Origin: Methanomassiliicoccales archaeon | Lineage (GTDB): Archaea > Thermoplasmatota > Thermoplasmata > Methanomassiliicoccales > JACIVX01 | Assembly: GCA_024464195.1 (NCBI GenBank) | Contig: JANHAK010000055.1 | Coordinates: 1-7,284, forward strand | Direction of reading: 5' to 3' | Length of the DNA: 7,284 nucleotides | Shown: positions 1-5,556 of the stretch, in pieces | Position numbering within the stretch: position 1 is the stretch's first letter | Layout: each line of letters starts with the position of its first letter | The notes under the pieces: generated by a model | Databases searched by the model: none | What the model was told of the DNA's origin: nothing | The model's input: the letters and a program-made list of their open reading frames with translations, nothing else | Made by a program: the position numbers and the translations under genes

Positions 1-973
1 CCACAATTTTCCTGTTGCACTCGATGATTGCATCGCCGATGACGATCGAGGATTCGATTTCACCATTAATGATCGTCGTGCGATCGCCGATCGAAGTGTA
101 TGGCCCTATGTAGGTATTTGGTCCAATAACACAATTTTTTCCGATAATAACAGGCCCTCTGATCACACTTCCATTCTTGATAACCGTTCCCTCACCAATA
201 CTGACTCTGCCGATAATCTTGACATTTTCTTCGAGTAGTCCTTCGTTTCTGCCCTCCAACGTTTCAAGGACAAGATGGTTTGCAATCAGAATGTCTTCGG
301 GTCGCCCAGTGTCCTTCCACCATCCTTTAACGATTCGTGCCTTGACCTTGCCTGTTCTCTTATGCAATTGATCGATCGCATCGGTAATTTCAAGCTCATT
401 CCTCCAGGACGGTTTCAATTCCCTGATAATCGGAAAGATGCTCTTTTTCAAGAAGTAGATCCCAATCATCGCGAGATTGCTTTTCGGATTTTTCGGCTTC
501 TCGATCAGACTGATAATATTGCCCTCCTCATCTATTTCAGCTATCCCAAACTTTTCTGGATATTCAACGGGGCAAAGTGCGATCAAAGCCTCGCACTCGC
601 TTTGAACAAATTCCTCGACCATATATCTGATTCCGCCTTTGAGTATGTTATCACCGAGATAGACAACGAATGGCTCGTCACCCATGAATTCCTCCGCGCA
701 ACCGACCGCATGCGCGATTCCCTTGGGCTCACCTTGCACAATATAGGTTATTTTTACTCCGTATTTCGAGCCGTCCCCTAACAGCTCCCTCACTTTTTCG
801 GGCATGTTGTTTCCAAGAATCACACCGATATCGGTAATACCTGCATCCCTTAGATCTTCGAGACAGTAAAGGACATTTGGTTTATTCGCGATTGGAATGA
901 GCTGCTTAGGTCCAGTGTGTGTTAAAGGCCTAAGACGAGTTCCAGATCCGCCTGTAAGTATCAAACCTTTCAC
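1..973 (-). CDS. rmlA: Glucose-1-phosphate thymidylyltransferase, long form (RmlA/StrD type), 3' end cut by window edge
   Basis: Predicted to make dTDP-glucose from dTTP and glucose-1-phosphate, the first cytoplasmic step of dTDP-deoxysugar synthesis. I translated 324 codons; the frame is open to the window edge, and the long-form family is about 350 residues, so little is missing. Visible motifs are the nucleotide-binding signature G8-G-S-G-T-R-L-R-P-L-T18 with K23, GIAHAV at 85-90, the metal-site YLGDN at 105-109, EKP at 158-160 and WWKDTGRPEDI at 218-228. From about residue 253 the chain becomes hexapeptide-repeat (left-handed beta-helix), with repeated I/V-I-G-x steps. The start is GTG at 973, chosen because AGGAGG lies 7 nt upstream (plus-strand 981-986) and residues 2-18 match the family N-terminus. 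It overlaps the rmlD stop by 4 nt (GTGA), so translational coupling is likely. Some archaeal long forms also acetylate amino-sugar phosphates through the C-terminal domain, so the exact substrate is not certain. Confidence 0.93.
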   Translation of the reverse strand, partial: MKGLILTGGSGTRLRPLTHTGPKQLIPIANKPNVLYCLEDLRDAGITDIGVILGNNMPEKVRELLGDGSKYGVKITYIVQGEPKGIAHAVGCAEEFMGDEPFVVYLGDNILKGGIRYMVEEFVQSECEALIALCPVEYPEKFGIAEIDEEGNIISLIEKPKNPKSNLAMIGIYFLKKSIFPIIRELKPSWRNELEITDAIDQLHKRTGKVKARIVKGWWKDTGRPEDILIANHLVLETLEGRNEGLLEENVKIIGRVSIGEGTVIKNGSVIRGPVIIGKNCVIGPNTYIGPYTSIGDRTTIINGEIESSIVIGDAIIECNRKIV

Positions 974-1866
974 GATGACTCCTCCTGGCGCATTCGTTTG
1001 AGTCCCTCAATAAGAGAAAGCATTCCAAAACCGAGTTTCTTTTCGGTTTTTTCTACATCAAGACATGAACAACACGGTCTTCGCGCCACTAGATCGGAAT
1101 CTTTCGCGCTAATTGCTTTGATTAATGAACGATCGAGATCGAAAACTTCGGCAATCCTTAAACCGATTTCATATCTGCTGAGACAGTCTGGACCAGACGT
1201 GTGATAAATCCCGTGAGCGTCACTTTCAAGAAGTTTCAAAAGGACATGTGCACAGTGAGGTGCATAAGTTGGGGAGACAAATTGATCGGAAAACAAAGAG
1301 ACCGATTTTCTTTCTCTAAGCGATTCGATGACCCATGTCACAAAATTCTTCTTTTTCGATATCCGATTCCAACCATAGAGTGTGGAAACACGGCAAACAA
1401 GATTAGTGCTCGATGAATCCAATGTGATTCTTTCCCCTTCGAGCTTGGTCTGCGCGTAAATACTCAACGGATCAGGATTGTCCCACTCAGAATATCTTTC
1501 CTTTTTCACACCGTTGAAAACATAATCCGTCGAGATATAAAGAAGCTTGGCGCCGATGCTCTTGCAAAAACTAGCAACATTGAGTGTACCCTCAGCATTG
1601 ATATTCCAAGCCTCTGAAGGATTTTTCTCGCAGAGATCGACATTTGTCAGAGCGGCGGCAAGCACCACTTTATCCGGTTCAAAATGCCCCAACACAGACT
1701 CCGTCTGATCGCAATTTGTGATGTCCATGAATTCTGTTTTAACCCCCTTAAATTCAGCTGGAATATTCCTAAAAGTGCCCAGAACTTCGTGTCCATCTCT
1801 CTGCGCCTCATCAACAACGAACTGGCCGAGTAACCCTGAGGCGCCGATGACAGCGATTCGACTCAT
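970..1866 (-). CDS. rmlD: dTDP-4-dehydrorhamnose reductase (RmlD family)
   Basis: NAD(P)H-dependent short-chain-dehydrogenase-type reductase, predicted to reduce the 4-keto group of dTDP-4-dehydro-6-deoxyhexose in the last step to dTDP-L-rhamnose. The protein is 298 aa, the usual family length. The N-terminus carries the Rossmann motif G8-A-S-G11-L-L-G14. The family motif STDYVFNG lies at 112-119, the catalytic Y137-x3-K141 in YAQTK, and the substrate-side segment DQFVSPTYA at 194-202. The C-terminal RRPCCSCLD segment (262-270) matches the family position usually read as RP-x-N/S-S-x-L-D; its three close cysteines are unusual. The ATG at 1866 has no convincing SD, but a TATA-like TTTTAGAATA sits about 25 nt upstream, which fits a leaderless transcript. 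It is the first gene of the rmlD-rmlA pair and is divergent from the RmlC-like gene. The exact sugar isomer made cannot be read from sequence. Confidence 0.93.
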   Translation of the reverse strand: MSRIAVIGASGLLGQFVVDEAQRDGHEVLGTFRNIPAEFKGVKTEFMDITNCDQTESVLGHFEPDKVVLAAALTNVDLCEKNPSEAWNINAEGTLNVASFCKSIGAKLLYISTDYVFNGVKKERYSEWDNPDPLSIYAQTKLEGERITLDSSSTNLVCRVSTLYGWNRISKKKNFVTWVIESLRERKSVSLFSDQFVSPTYAPHCAHVLLKLLESDAHGIYHTSGPDCLSRYEIGLRIAEVFDLDRSLIKAISAKDSDLVARRPCCSCLDVEKTEKKLGFGMLSLIEGLKRMRQEESS

Positions 1867-1958
1867 ATCGATGTGATCGAATGAGTATTCTAAAAGACCT
1901 TCGGTGCAGAGCTCAAAATTAAAAATGTCAAAAACCGTTCACATTTTTGTGGTCTACC
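1867..1958. promoter_or_regulatory. Divergent promoter region between rmlD and the RmlC-like gene
   Basis: This 92-bp gap must serve both directions. On the minus strand TTTTAGAATA (plus-strand 1886-1895) is centred about 25 nt before the rmlD ATG, the spacing expected of an archaeal TATA box on a leaderless mRNA. On the plus strand AAATTAAAAA (1916-1925) is centred about 38 nt before the ATG at 1959, predicting a leader of roughly 12 nt. Neither box is a perfect TTTAWAWR match, so both calls are tentative. No clear operator dyad is seen. Confidence 0.4.
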
Positions 1959-2426
1959 ATGGAGAAAAAATTGATTGATGGGGTTGGGATCAGGAAGCTG
2001 CAGCCAATCGTTGATGAACGCGGATGGCTGATGGAATTATTTAGGAGTGACTGGAAGGAGTATGAGCGATTCGGCCAGCTATACATCACGACCTGTTATC
2101 CTGGTATCGTCAAGGCCTGGCATTATCACAAGAAACAAACTGATAATTTCATTTGCATCAAGGGAATGGCAAAGGTCGTTCTCTACGATGCGCGGGAGAA
2201 TTCGATTACGAAAGGTGTCATCAATGAGTTTTTTATGGGAGAGAGGAATTTTATGTTATTGAAGATCCCCCCGAATGTTTATCACGGATTCAAGGCGATC
2301 GGAAATCGAGAGGCTTGGATACTCAACATACCTACCGAAGTTTACAATTACTCTAACCCAGACGAATTCCGCGTGCCTTTCGATTCAAAGGACATCCCAT
2401 ACGACTGGGCTGCAAAGAGTGGCTAA
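1959..2426 (+). CDS. dTDP-4-dehydrorhamnose 3,5-epimerase family cupin (short RmlC-like)
   Basis: Cytoplasmic cupin of the dTDP-sugar isomerase family, predicted to epimerise C3 and/or C5 of dTDP-4-keto-6-deoxyglucose or a related sugar. From the ATG at 1959 it is 155 aa, shorter than classical RmlC (about 180), as in the short RmlC-like branch often found with rmlABD. Visible are VDERGWLMELFRS (18-30), the core strand KAWHYHKKQTDNF (52-64) with H55 and H57 at the catalytic-histidine position, KGMAKVVLYD (68-77), PPNVYHGFKAIG (104-115) and the C-terminal NYSNPDEFRVPFDSKDIPYDW segment (130-150). An upstream in-frame TTG at 1947 would add four residues (M-W-S-T). I prefer the ATG because homologues start close to this point and neither start has a strong SD. 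Its divergence from rmlD-rmlA supports a role in the same sugar pathway. Whether it makes L-rhamnose or a 3-epimer only is uncertain, so I give no symbol. Confidence 0.87.
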   Translation: MEKKLIDGVGIRKLQPIVDERGWLMELFRSDWKEYERFGQLYITTCYPGIVKAWHYHKKQTDNFICIKGMAKVVLYDARENSITKGVINEFFMGERNFMLLKIPPNVYHGFKAIGNREAWILNIPTEVYNYSNPDEFRVPFDSKDIPYDWAAKSG

Positions 2427-2637
2427 AATGATAAGGGTGGGGACAATACCGGTTTGATTGAATTTCCTCACAATCATTTAAGAATTCTACGAGATCAATT
2501 GACCACTCGATACAAACAAACTGCTCGAGAGGTCAATACGCATGGTGATGCAACCATGATTGGAACTTTTTTATATTTCATTACAAGAAGTTTAAAAATA
2601 ACAACTTCATAAATTTGAGATATACTTTCCTGATTGC

Positions 2638-2657
2638 ACGACGAAAGTCGTTTTTTT
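2638..2657 (+). terminator. GAAA-loop hairpin followed by seven T
   Basis: A perfect 5-bp stem ACGAC/GTCGT closes a GAAA tetraloop (2643-2646). The T-run 2651-2657 follows at once, its first T being the last stem base. It points in the direction of the RmlC-like gene, whose stop lies about 210 nt upstream. Archaeal termination relies mainly on T-rich tracts, so the run fits a terminator. The stable GNRA-type loop would also fit the 3' end of a small RNA. Confidence 0.45.
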
Positions 2658-2787
2658 AAAGACTTCTAGATGATCTATTGTGCCAATCTCAACGTCGCGG
2701 AATTCTTAACGCTGGAAAGGAAATCGATCAGATTAATGATAACCGCTTTGCGATTTTCCCAGAGGATCGACACGAAGTCTCAATTCC

Positions 2788-2836
2788 TTAATTTTATTAC
2801 ATTATAATTAATTATATTATTATATAAATAATAATA
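2788..2836. repeat. Nearly pure A/T block with nested palindromes
   Basis: Of these 49 bases only position 2800 (C) is not A or T. Inside are a perfect 14-bp palindrome at 2803-2816 (TATAATTAATTATA) and, almost touching it, a 9-bp perfect inverted repeat, TATTATTAT at 2815-2823 and ATAATAATA at 2828-2836, around a 4-nt loop. This DNA should melt or bend easily. It could bind a chromatin or regulator protein, act as a TATA source or help unwinding. No origin-type repeats or cdc6/orc1 gene are seen, so an origin is not claimed. Confidence 0.6.
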
Positions 2837-2935
2837 GCGTCTAGTTTTAACTCGCGACATATATCGGCAGCTTTTCGACAATTTTCTGCTCCCATAACTT
2901 CAAAAGACAGAGTATGGTGCAAAGCATTTCTAGGA

Positions 2936-2960
2936 AATCATCACTGATGATGATTGTTTT
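2936..2960 (+). terminator. Hairpin with short T tract
   Basis: AATCATCA (2936-2943) and TGATGATT (2948-2955) form a perfect 8-bp stem around CTGA, followed by G and four T (2957-2960). A further TCATCAT follows and could pair with the same right arm, so two alternative folds are possible. A third inverted repeat, TACCAT/ATGGTA, lies just downstream (2966-2971 and 2984-2989). The hairpin could be a weak terminator or part of a structured leader; there is no clear gene for it to serve. Confidence 0.3.
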
Positions 2961-3135
2961 CATCATACCATGTTGAAAAAGGGATGGTAATAACTACCTC
3001 ATTTGGAATTTGCAAATTGATGGGCCGTTTTCCCAAAGAGAATATTATCAAAAAATATTTGCTCAGATAGAGAGGAAAAAAGAACAGATTATGAGGGTAG
3101 ATTGTAAGGGAAAAATTAGATATGCGATACATCAA

Positions 3136-3144
3136 TATAAATAA
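3136..3144 (+). promoter_or_regulatory. TATA-like box upstream of the ErcA-like gene
   Basis: TATAAATAA lies 74 nt before the ATG at 3218. With usual archaeal spacing, transcription would begin near 3165 and leave a leader of about 50 nt, consistent with this gene having an SD sequence rather than being leaderless. The surroundings are generally A+T-rich, so a chance match is possible. Confidence 0.35.
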
Positions 3145-3217
3145 TTCAAAGGAAAATAACTGAAAAGCAAAAAAATGATAATTACAACTTAGATTGAAAA
3201 AAGATAATAGGAGGTAT

Positions 3218-4387
3218 ATGACCGATCTTTCTGGTAGGGTACAACTGCGAAAATTCGTAGTTCCCGAAATCGTGTTCGGGCTCGATTCAAGACATCTTGC
3301 TTCACAGTATGCACGGAATCTCGGTGCGAGAAAAATTCTTATCGTTACCGATGAAAGAATTCAGGGTGCTGGGTGGACTGGTGATGTCGAGGAAACACTG
3401 AAAGACGCGAGAATTCGATACACAATTTTCTCTAACGTAACGCCAAACCCAAGAACAGAAGAAGTGATGGAAGGCGTCGATATATTCTCAAAAGAAAAGT
3501 GTGACTCCTTGCTCGCGATTGGTGGCGGTAGCGTGATTGATTGTGCAAAAGGAATCGGTATCGTGATCAGCAACGGCGGTGAGATTACGGATTACGAGGG
3601 GGCAGACCGAATTGCTCGCCCGATTCCTCCGATCATCTGCATTCCGACAACTGCTGGAACTGCAGCGGATATTTCCCAATTTGCCGTTTTTATGGACGTT
3701 GAAAGAAAATTGAAGTTCTGTGTCATAAGCAAGTACCTGGTTCCCGACGTTTCACTCGTCGACCCCGTTGCAACAACGACAATGTCGCCACGGCTGACTG
3801 CTGAGACAGGTCTTGATGCGTTATCTCATGCCATAGAGGCGTTTGTTTCGACTGGAAGTTCACCGCTAACGGATCTCCATGCGAGAGAAGCAATAAAGAT
3901 TGTTTCAAAATATTTGCCTCTTGCTGTTGAAAATGGCAACGATCTAGAAGTTCGAAGTAAGATGATGCTAGGCAGTCTACACGCCGGAATCGCATTTTCA
4001 AATGCGAATCTTGGCGCAGTTCATGCGATATCGCATTCTCTTGGAGGTTTACTCGATTTACCCCACGGTGAGTGCAATGCAATTCTTCTGGAACATGTAG
4101 TCGCCTACAATTTTGAATCGTCACCGGATCGTTATGAGGATATTGCGAGAGCGATGGGGATCAATGTAGATAATTTGTATTATCCAGAAAAGAAAAATGC
4201 ACTGATTAACGCACTAGCGGAATTGCGCCATCGTGTGAATATCCGGCAGAAATTGCGCAATCTCGGCGTAAGAAAAGCAGATATTCCTAGACTCGCAGAG
4301 ATGGCGGTGAGAGATCCTTGTATGATGACAAATCCACGACGCCTTCAACAATATGACGTCGAGGTCATCTTTGAAAGAGCGCTCTGA
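3218..4387 (+). CDS. ErcA-like iron-containing alcohol dehydrogenase family protein
   Basis: Group III iron-dependent alcohol dehydrogenase fold, 389 aa from the ATG at 3218. The whole chain resembles the ErcA branch, named for a protein involved in regulating ethanol oxidation in Pseudomonas. Visible are LRKFVVPEIVFG near the N-terminus, the NAD(P)-binding GGGSVIDCAK at 102-111, PTTAGT at 143-148, metal ligands D200 and H204 (LDALSHAIEAF), H269 (AVHAISHSLGG, with H273) and H283 (LPHGECNAILLEH), and the terminal DPCMMTNPRR typical of this branch. All four expected metal ligands are present, so it may be an active dehydrogenase; after PTTAGT the usual GSE is AAD, as in ErcA-like proteins. The ATG at 3218 matches the family N-terminus, though its AGGAGGT (3209-3215) is only 2 nt away. 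A TTG at 3194 would add eight residues and lacks an SD. Substrate is unknown; no sensor kinase partner is in view. Confidence 0.88.
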   Translation: MTDLSGRVQLRKFVVPEIVFGLDSRHLASQYARNLGARKILIVTDERIQGAGWTGDVEETLKDARIRYTIFSNVTPNPRTEEVMEGVDIFSKEKCDSLLAIGGGSVIDCAKGIGIVISNGGEITDYEGADRIARPIPPIICIPTTAGTAADISQFAVFMDVERKLKFCVISKYLVPDVSLVDPVATTTMSPRLTAETGLDALSHAIEAFVSTGSSPLTDLHAREAIKIVSKYLPLAVENGNDLEVRSKMMLGSLHAGIAFSNANLGAVHAISHSLGGLLDLPHGECNAILLEHVVAYNFESSPDRYEDIARAMGINVDNLYYPEKKNALINALAELRHRVNIRQKLRNLGVRKADIPRLAEMAVRDPCMMTNPRRLQQYDVEVIFERAL

Positions 4388-4659
4388 ATAGATTCCGATC
4401 AAAGATTTCAGATATAAATCTCGGACTGAGAAAGCGTTCGATCGGAGAGAGTAATGACCTAAAACCCAAAAATCGAGAAGAGTGGAAAAATTAAAGGTTG
4501 ACAAAAAAATTACTTATTCATTCGAATTTCGTATTTCAAGATCGAATTTCCTTGTAAGAAACTCCTGCGTATCGGCACATATGCCGCCAAATAATTAGGA
4601 TAACGATAATAAGAATCGCGCATTGGGATAAGATTTCATGAGATTCCTGGCGCGGAGTG

Positions 4660-4684
4660 CTGAGAATATGTATCTCAGATCTTT
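4660..4684 (+). terminator. CTGAGA/TCTCAG hairpin with short T tract
   Basis: A perfect 6-bp stem (4660-4665 with 4673-4678) around a 7-nt loop is followed by AT and then CTTTT. Flanking GCGC at 4651-4654 and again near 4690 could extend the fold through a large internal loop. It may be a weak terminator or part of a small structured RNA. It is about 270 nt from the preceding stop codon, so its link to that gene is uncertain. Confidence 0.25.
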
Positions 4685-4756
4685 TGAGGCGCTTCCTGAA
4701 AGATTCGAGCCGTTCATTTAAGGGATAAGGTTAGTAGACGGGAAACAATCCCTTGC

Positions 4757-4795
4757 GAAGTTGATTCTCTTGCATTCAAATTAATTGAAGTTGAT
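4757..4795 (+). repeat. Direct repeat GAAGTTGAT, possible operator
   Basis: The 9-mer GAAGTTGAT occurs at 4757-4765 and 4787-4795, exactly 30 bp apart (about three helical turns), so both copies would face the same side of the DNA. They lie upstream of the TATA-like box of the flavoprotein gene, where an archaeal activator could bind. A chance repeat cannot be excluded. Confidence 0.25.
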
Positions 4796-4835
4796 AAAAA
4801 CAAGTAATAAAAAAATCATCAGTATTTTAACATAA

Positions 4836-4845
4836 TTTTAATATT
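4836..4845 (+). promoter_or_regulatory. TATA box for leaderless flavoprotein mRNA
   Basis: TTTTAATATT is centred about 27-28 nt before the ATG at 4868, the distance expected if the mRNA begins at or next to the start codon. This supports the ATG over the in-frame TTG at 4844, which would lie inside the TATA box and could not be transcribed from it. Confidence 0.5.
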
Positions 4846-4867
4846 GCCAGAGGAATACGTCGAACCG

Positions 4868-5455
4868 ATGAAGGCCCTCATCATCAACGGTAGCGCTCGC
4901 AAAAATGGCAACACAGCCGCGCTCTTAGAAAGAGTTCGTATGAAATTTAAGAAAGTGTCAATCGATGTTGAATGGATTAACCTTGTAGATCTGAAAATCG
5001 AAGATTGTAGAGGATGTCTTGCTTGCAAGAAAAACGATCGATGCGAAATTGATGATGACATGCAGACAATTTATGAAAAAATTCAGGAAGCTGATTTCAT
5101 CGTACTCGGTTCACCCGTGTATATGGGTGCAGAAACTGGAAGAGCCAAATCGTTCGTTGATCGTCTTTATGCCTTTCTGAGATTCGCTGAAAAGAAAGGT
5201 GTTTTCGAGAGTAATCTCAAGAAGGGGAAGAAAGCGATTGTCGTTTTCTCTTGCGGGTTGAAAGATGGCGATATCGTGTATAACCACTTGAATGTGCGAT
5301 ACTTCAACACTTTTGTGAGATTGCTTGGTTGCGATGATATGCGCTCGTTTATCATTCCCTCGTTCTATCTTGTCGAGAAAAACAAAGGATCTCATGATTC
5401 GCACCCTTTGAAACAATTCCTCGATGAGACATCGAGGTTTATTGGTGTATCCTAA
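4868..5455 (+). CDS. NADPH-dependent FMN reductase / iron-sulfur flavoprotein-like protein
   Basis: Flavodoxin-fold FMN protein, 195 aa from the ATG at 4868, probably a cytoplasmic electron-transfer flavoprotein or FMN reductase. The FMN-phosphate loop is N7-G-S-A-R-K-N-G-N-T16 right after the first strand (KALIIN), and the second flavin loop is GSPVYMG at 81-87, followed by AKSFVDRL. Between them C47-x2-C50-x2-C53-x5-C59 (within DCRGCLACKKNDRCEIDDDM) matches the compact C-x2-C-x2-C-x4-7-C motif that binds a 4Fe-4S cluster in methanogen iron-sulfur flavoproteins (Isf). Close relatives keep similar cysteines without proven clusters, so cluster binding is an inference. The ATG fits the family N-terminus and the upstream TATA box; AGAGGA lies 13 nt away, rather far for an SD. 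Donor and acceptor cannot be assigned. It shares direction with its neighbours but appears to have its own promoter. Confidence 0.85.
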   Translation: MKALIINGSARKNGNTAALLERVRMKFKKVSIDVEWINLVDLKIEDCRGCLACKKNDRCEIDDDMQTIYEKIQEADFIVLGSPVYMGAETGRAKSFVDRLYAFLRFAEKKGVFESNLKKGKKAIVVFSCGLKDGDIVYNHLNVRYFNTFVRLLGCDDMRSFIIPSFYLVEKNKGSHDSHPLKQFLDETSRFIGVS

Positions 5456-5522
5456 TTGATTAATTCGAATTACGAGGTCACATTTGGTAAACCCGATCAA
5501 CAAGTCGAGACCGAATCCCAAG

Positions 5523-5532
5523 AATAATATTT
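5523..5532 (+). promoter_or_regulatory. TATA-like box for the HisA-related gene
   Basis: AATAATATTT is centred about 29-30 nt before the ATG at 5557, predicting a leader of a few bases or none, and no SD is present. Its flank (ATATTTGCC) resembles that of the flavoprotein box (ATATTGCC), so the two genes may use similar promoters. Confidence 0.4.
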
Positions 5533-5556
5533 GCCCTTCGTGTTTCCTTATAACGA

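Larger units (their letters stand above)
2427..3217. other. Gene-poor, A+T-rich intergenic region
   Basis: No convincing gene lies in these 791 bases. The first 180 nt continue in the reading frame of the preceding gene without a stop until TAA at 2610. Two further short frames, plus 2670-2807 (45 codons) and minus 2966-2847 (39 codons), have no SD or clear family. A minus-strand frame of about 27 codons from an ATG near 2893 toward 2805 has charged, protein-like composition but is not recognised. The rest holds hairpins, a nearly pure A/T block at 2788-2836 and the leader and promoter of the next gene. The region could contain decayed genes or an unrecognised RNA. Confidence 0.6.
4388..4867. 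other. Intergenic region between the ErcA-like and flavoprotein genes
   Basis: About 480 bases without a convincing gene. It holds a 9-bp direct repeat TCGAATTTC (4522-4530 and 4542-4550, exactly 20 bp apart), a 5-bp GC-rich hairpin CGGCA-CATA-TGCCG (4573-4586), a 6-bp hairpin CTGAGA/TCTCAG (4660-4678) followed shortly by four T, a second 9-bp direct repeat GAAGTTGAT (4757-4765 and 4787-4795, 30 bp apart), and the promoter of the next gene. A 27-codon frame (ATG 4638 to TAA 4721) overlaps the second hairpin. It has a TATA-like ATAATAAG about 29 nt upstream but no recognisable product. Confidence 0.5.

Noticed and set aside
275..781. 168-codon plus-strand frame
   Set aside because: It lies entirely antisense to rmlA, which has every family motif on the other strand; its translation has no recognisable domain.
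2788..2836. Replication origin
   Set aside because: Only A/T richness and palindromes are present; no repeated origin-recognition boxes and no orc1/cdc6 gene in the window.
2936..2989. CRISPR-like or inverted-terminal repeat array
   Set aside because: The short ATCATCA-type repeats are irregular, lack spacers of even length, and no transposase or cas gene is near.
2941..3135. 64-codon minus-strand frame rich in F, L, I and Y that could pass for a small membrane protein
   Set aside because: The hydrophobic bias is what A+T-rich noncoding DNA gives; there is no SD or TATA in place and charged or polar residues interrupt any membrane segment.
3723..4124. 133-codon minus-strand frame
   Set aside because: It is antisense to the metal-binding core of the ErcA-like gene and shows no family features or start signal.
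4690..4720. AAAGATTCGAGCC resembles a tRNA T-arm
   Set aside because: No acceptor, D or anticodon arms can be folded around it and no CCA-side pairing is present.
5111..5521. 136-codon minus-strand frame
   Set aside because: It overlaps the flavoprotein gene in antisense; the sense strand carries clear FMN loops and cysteines.
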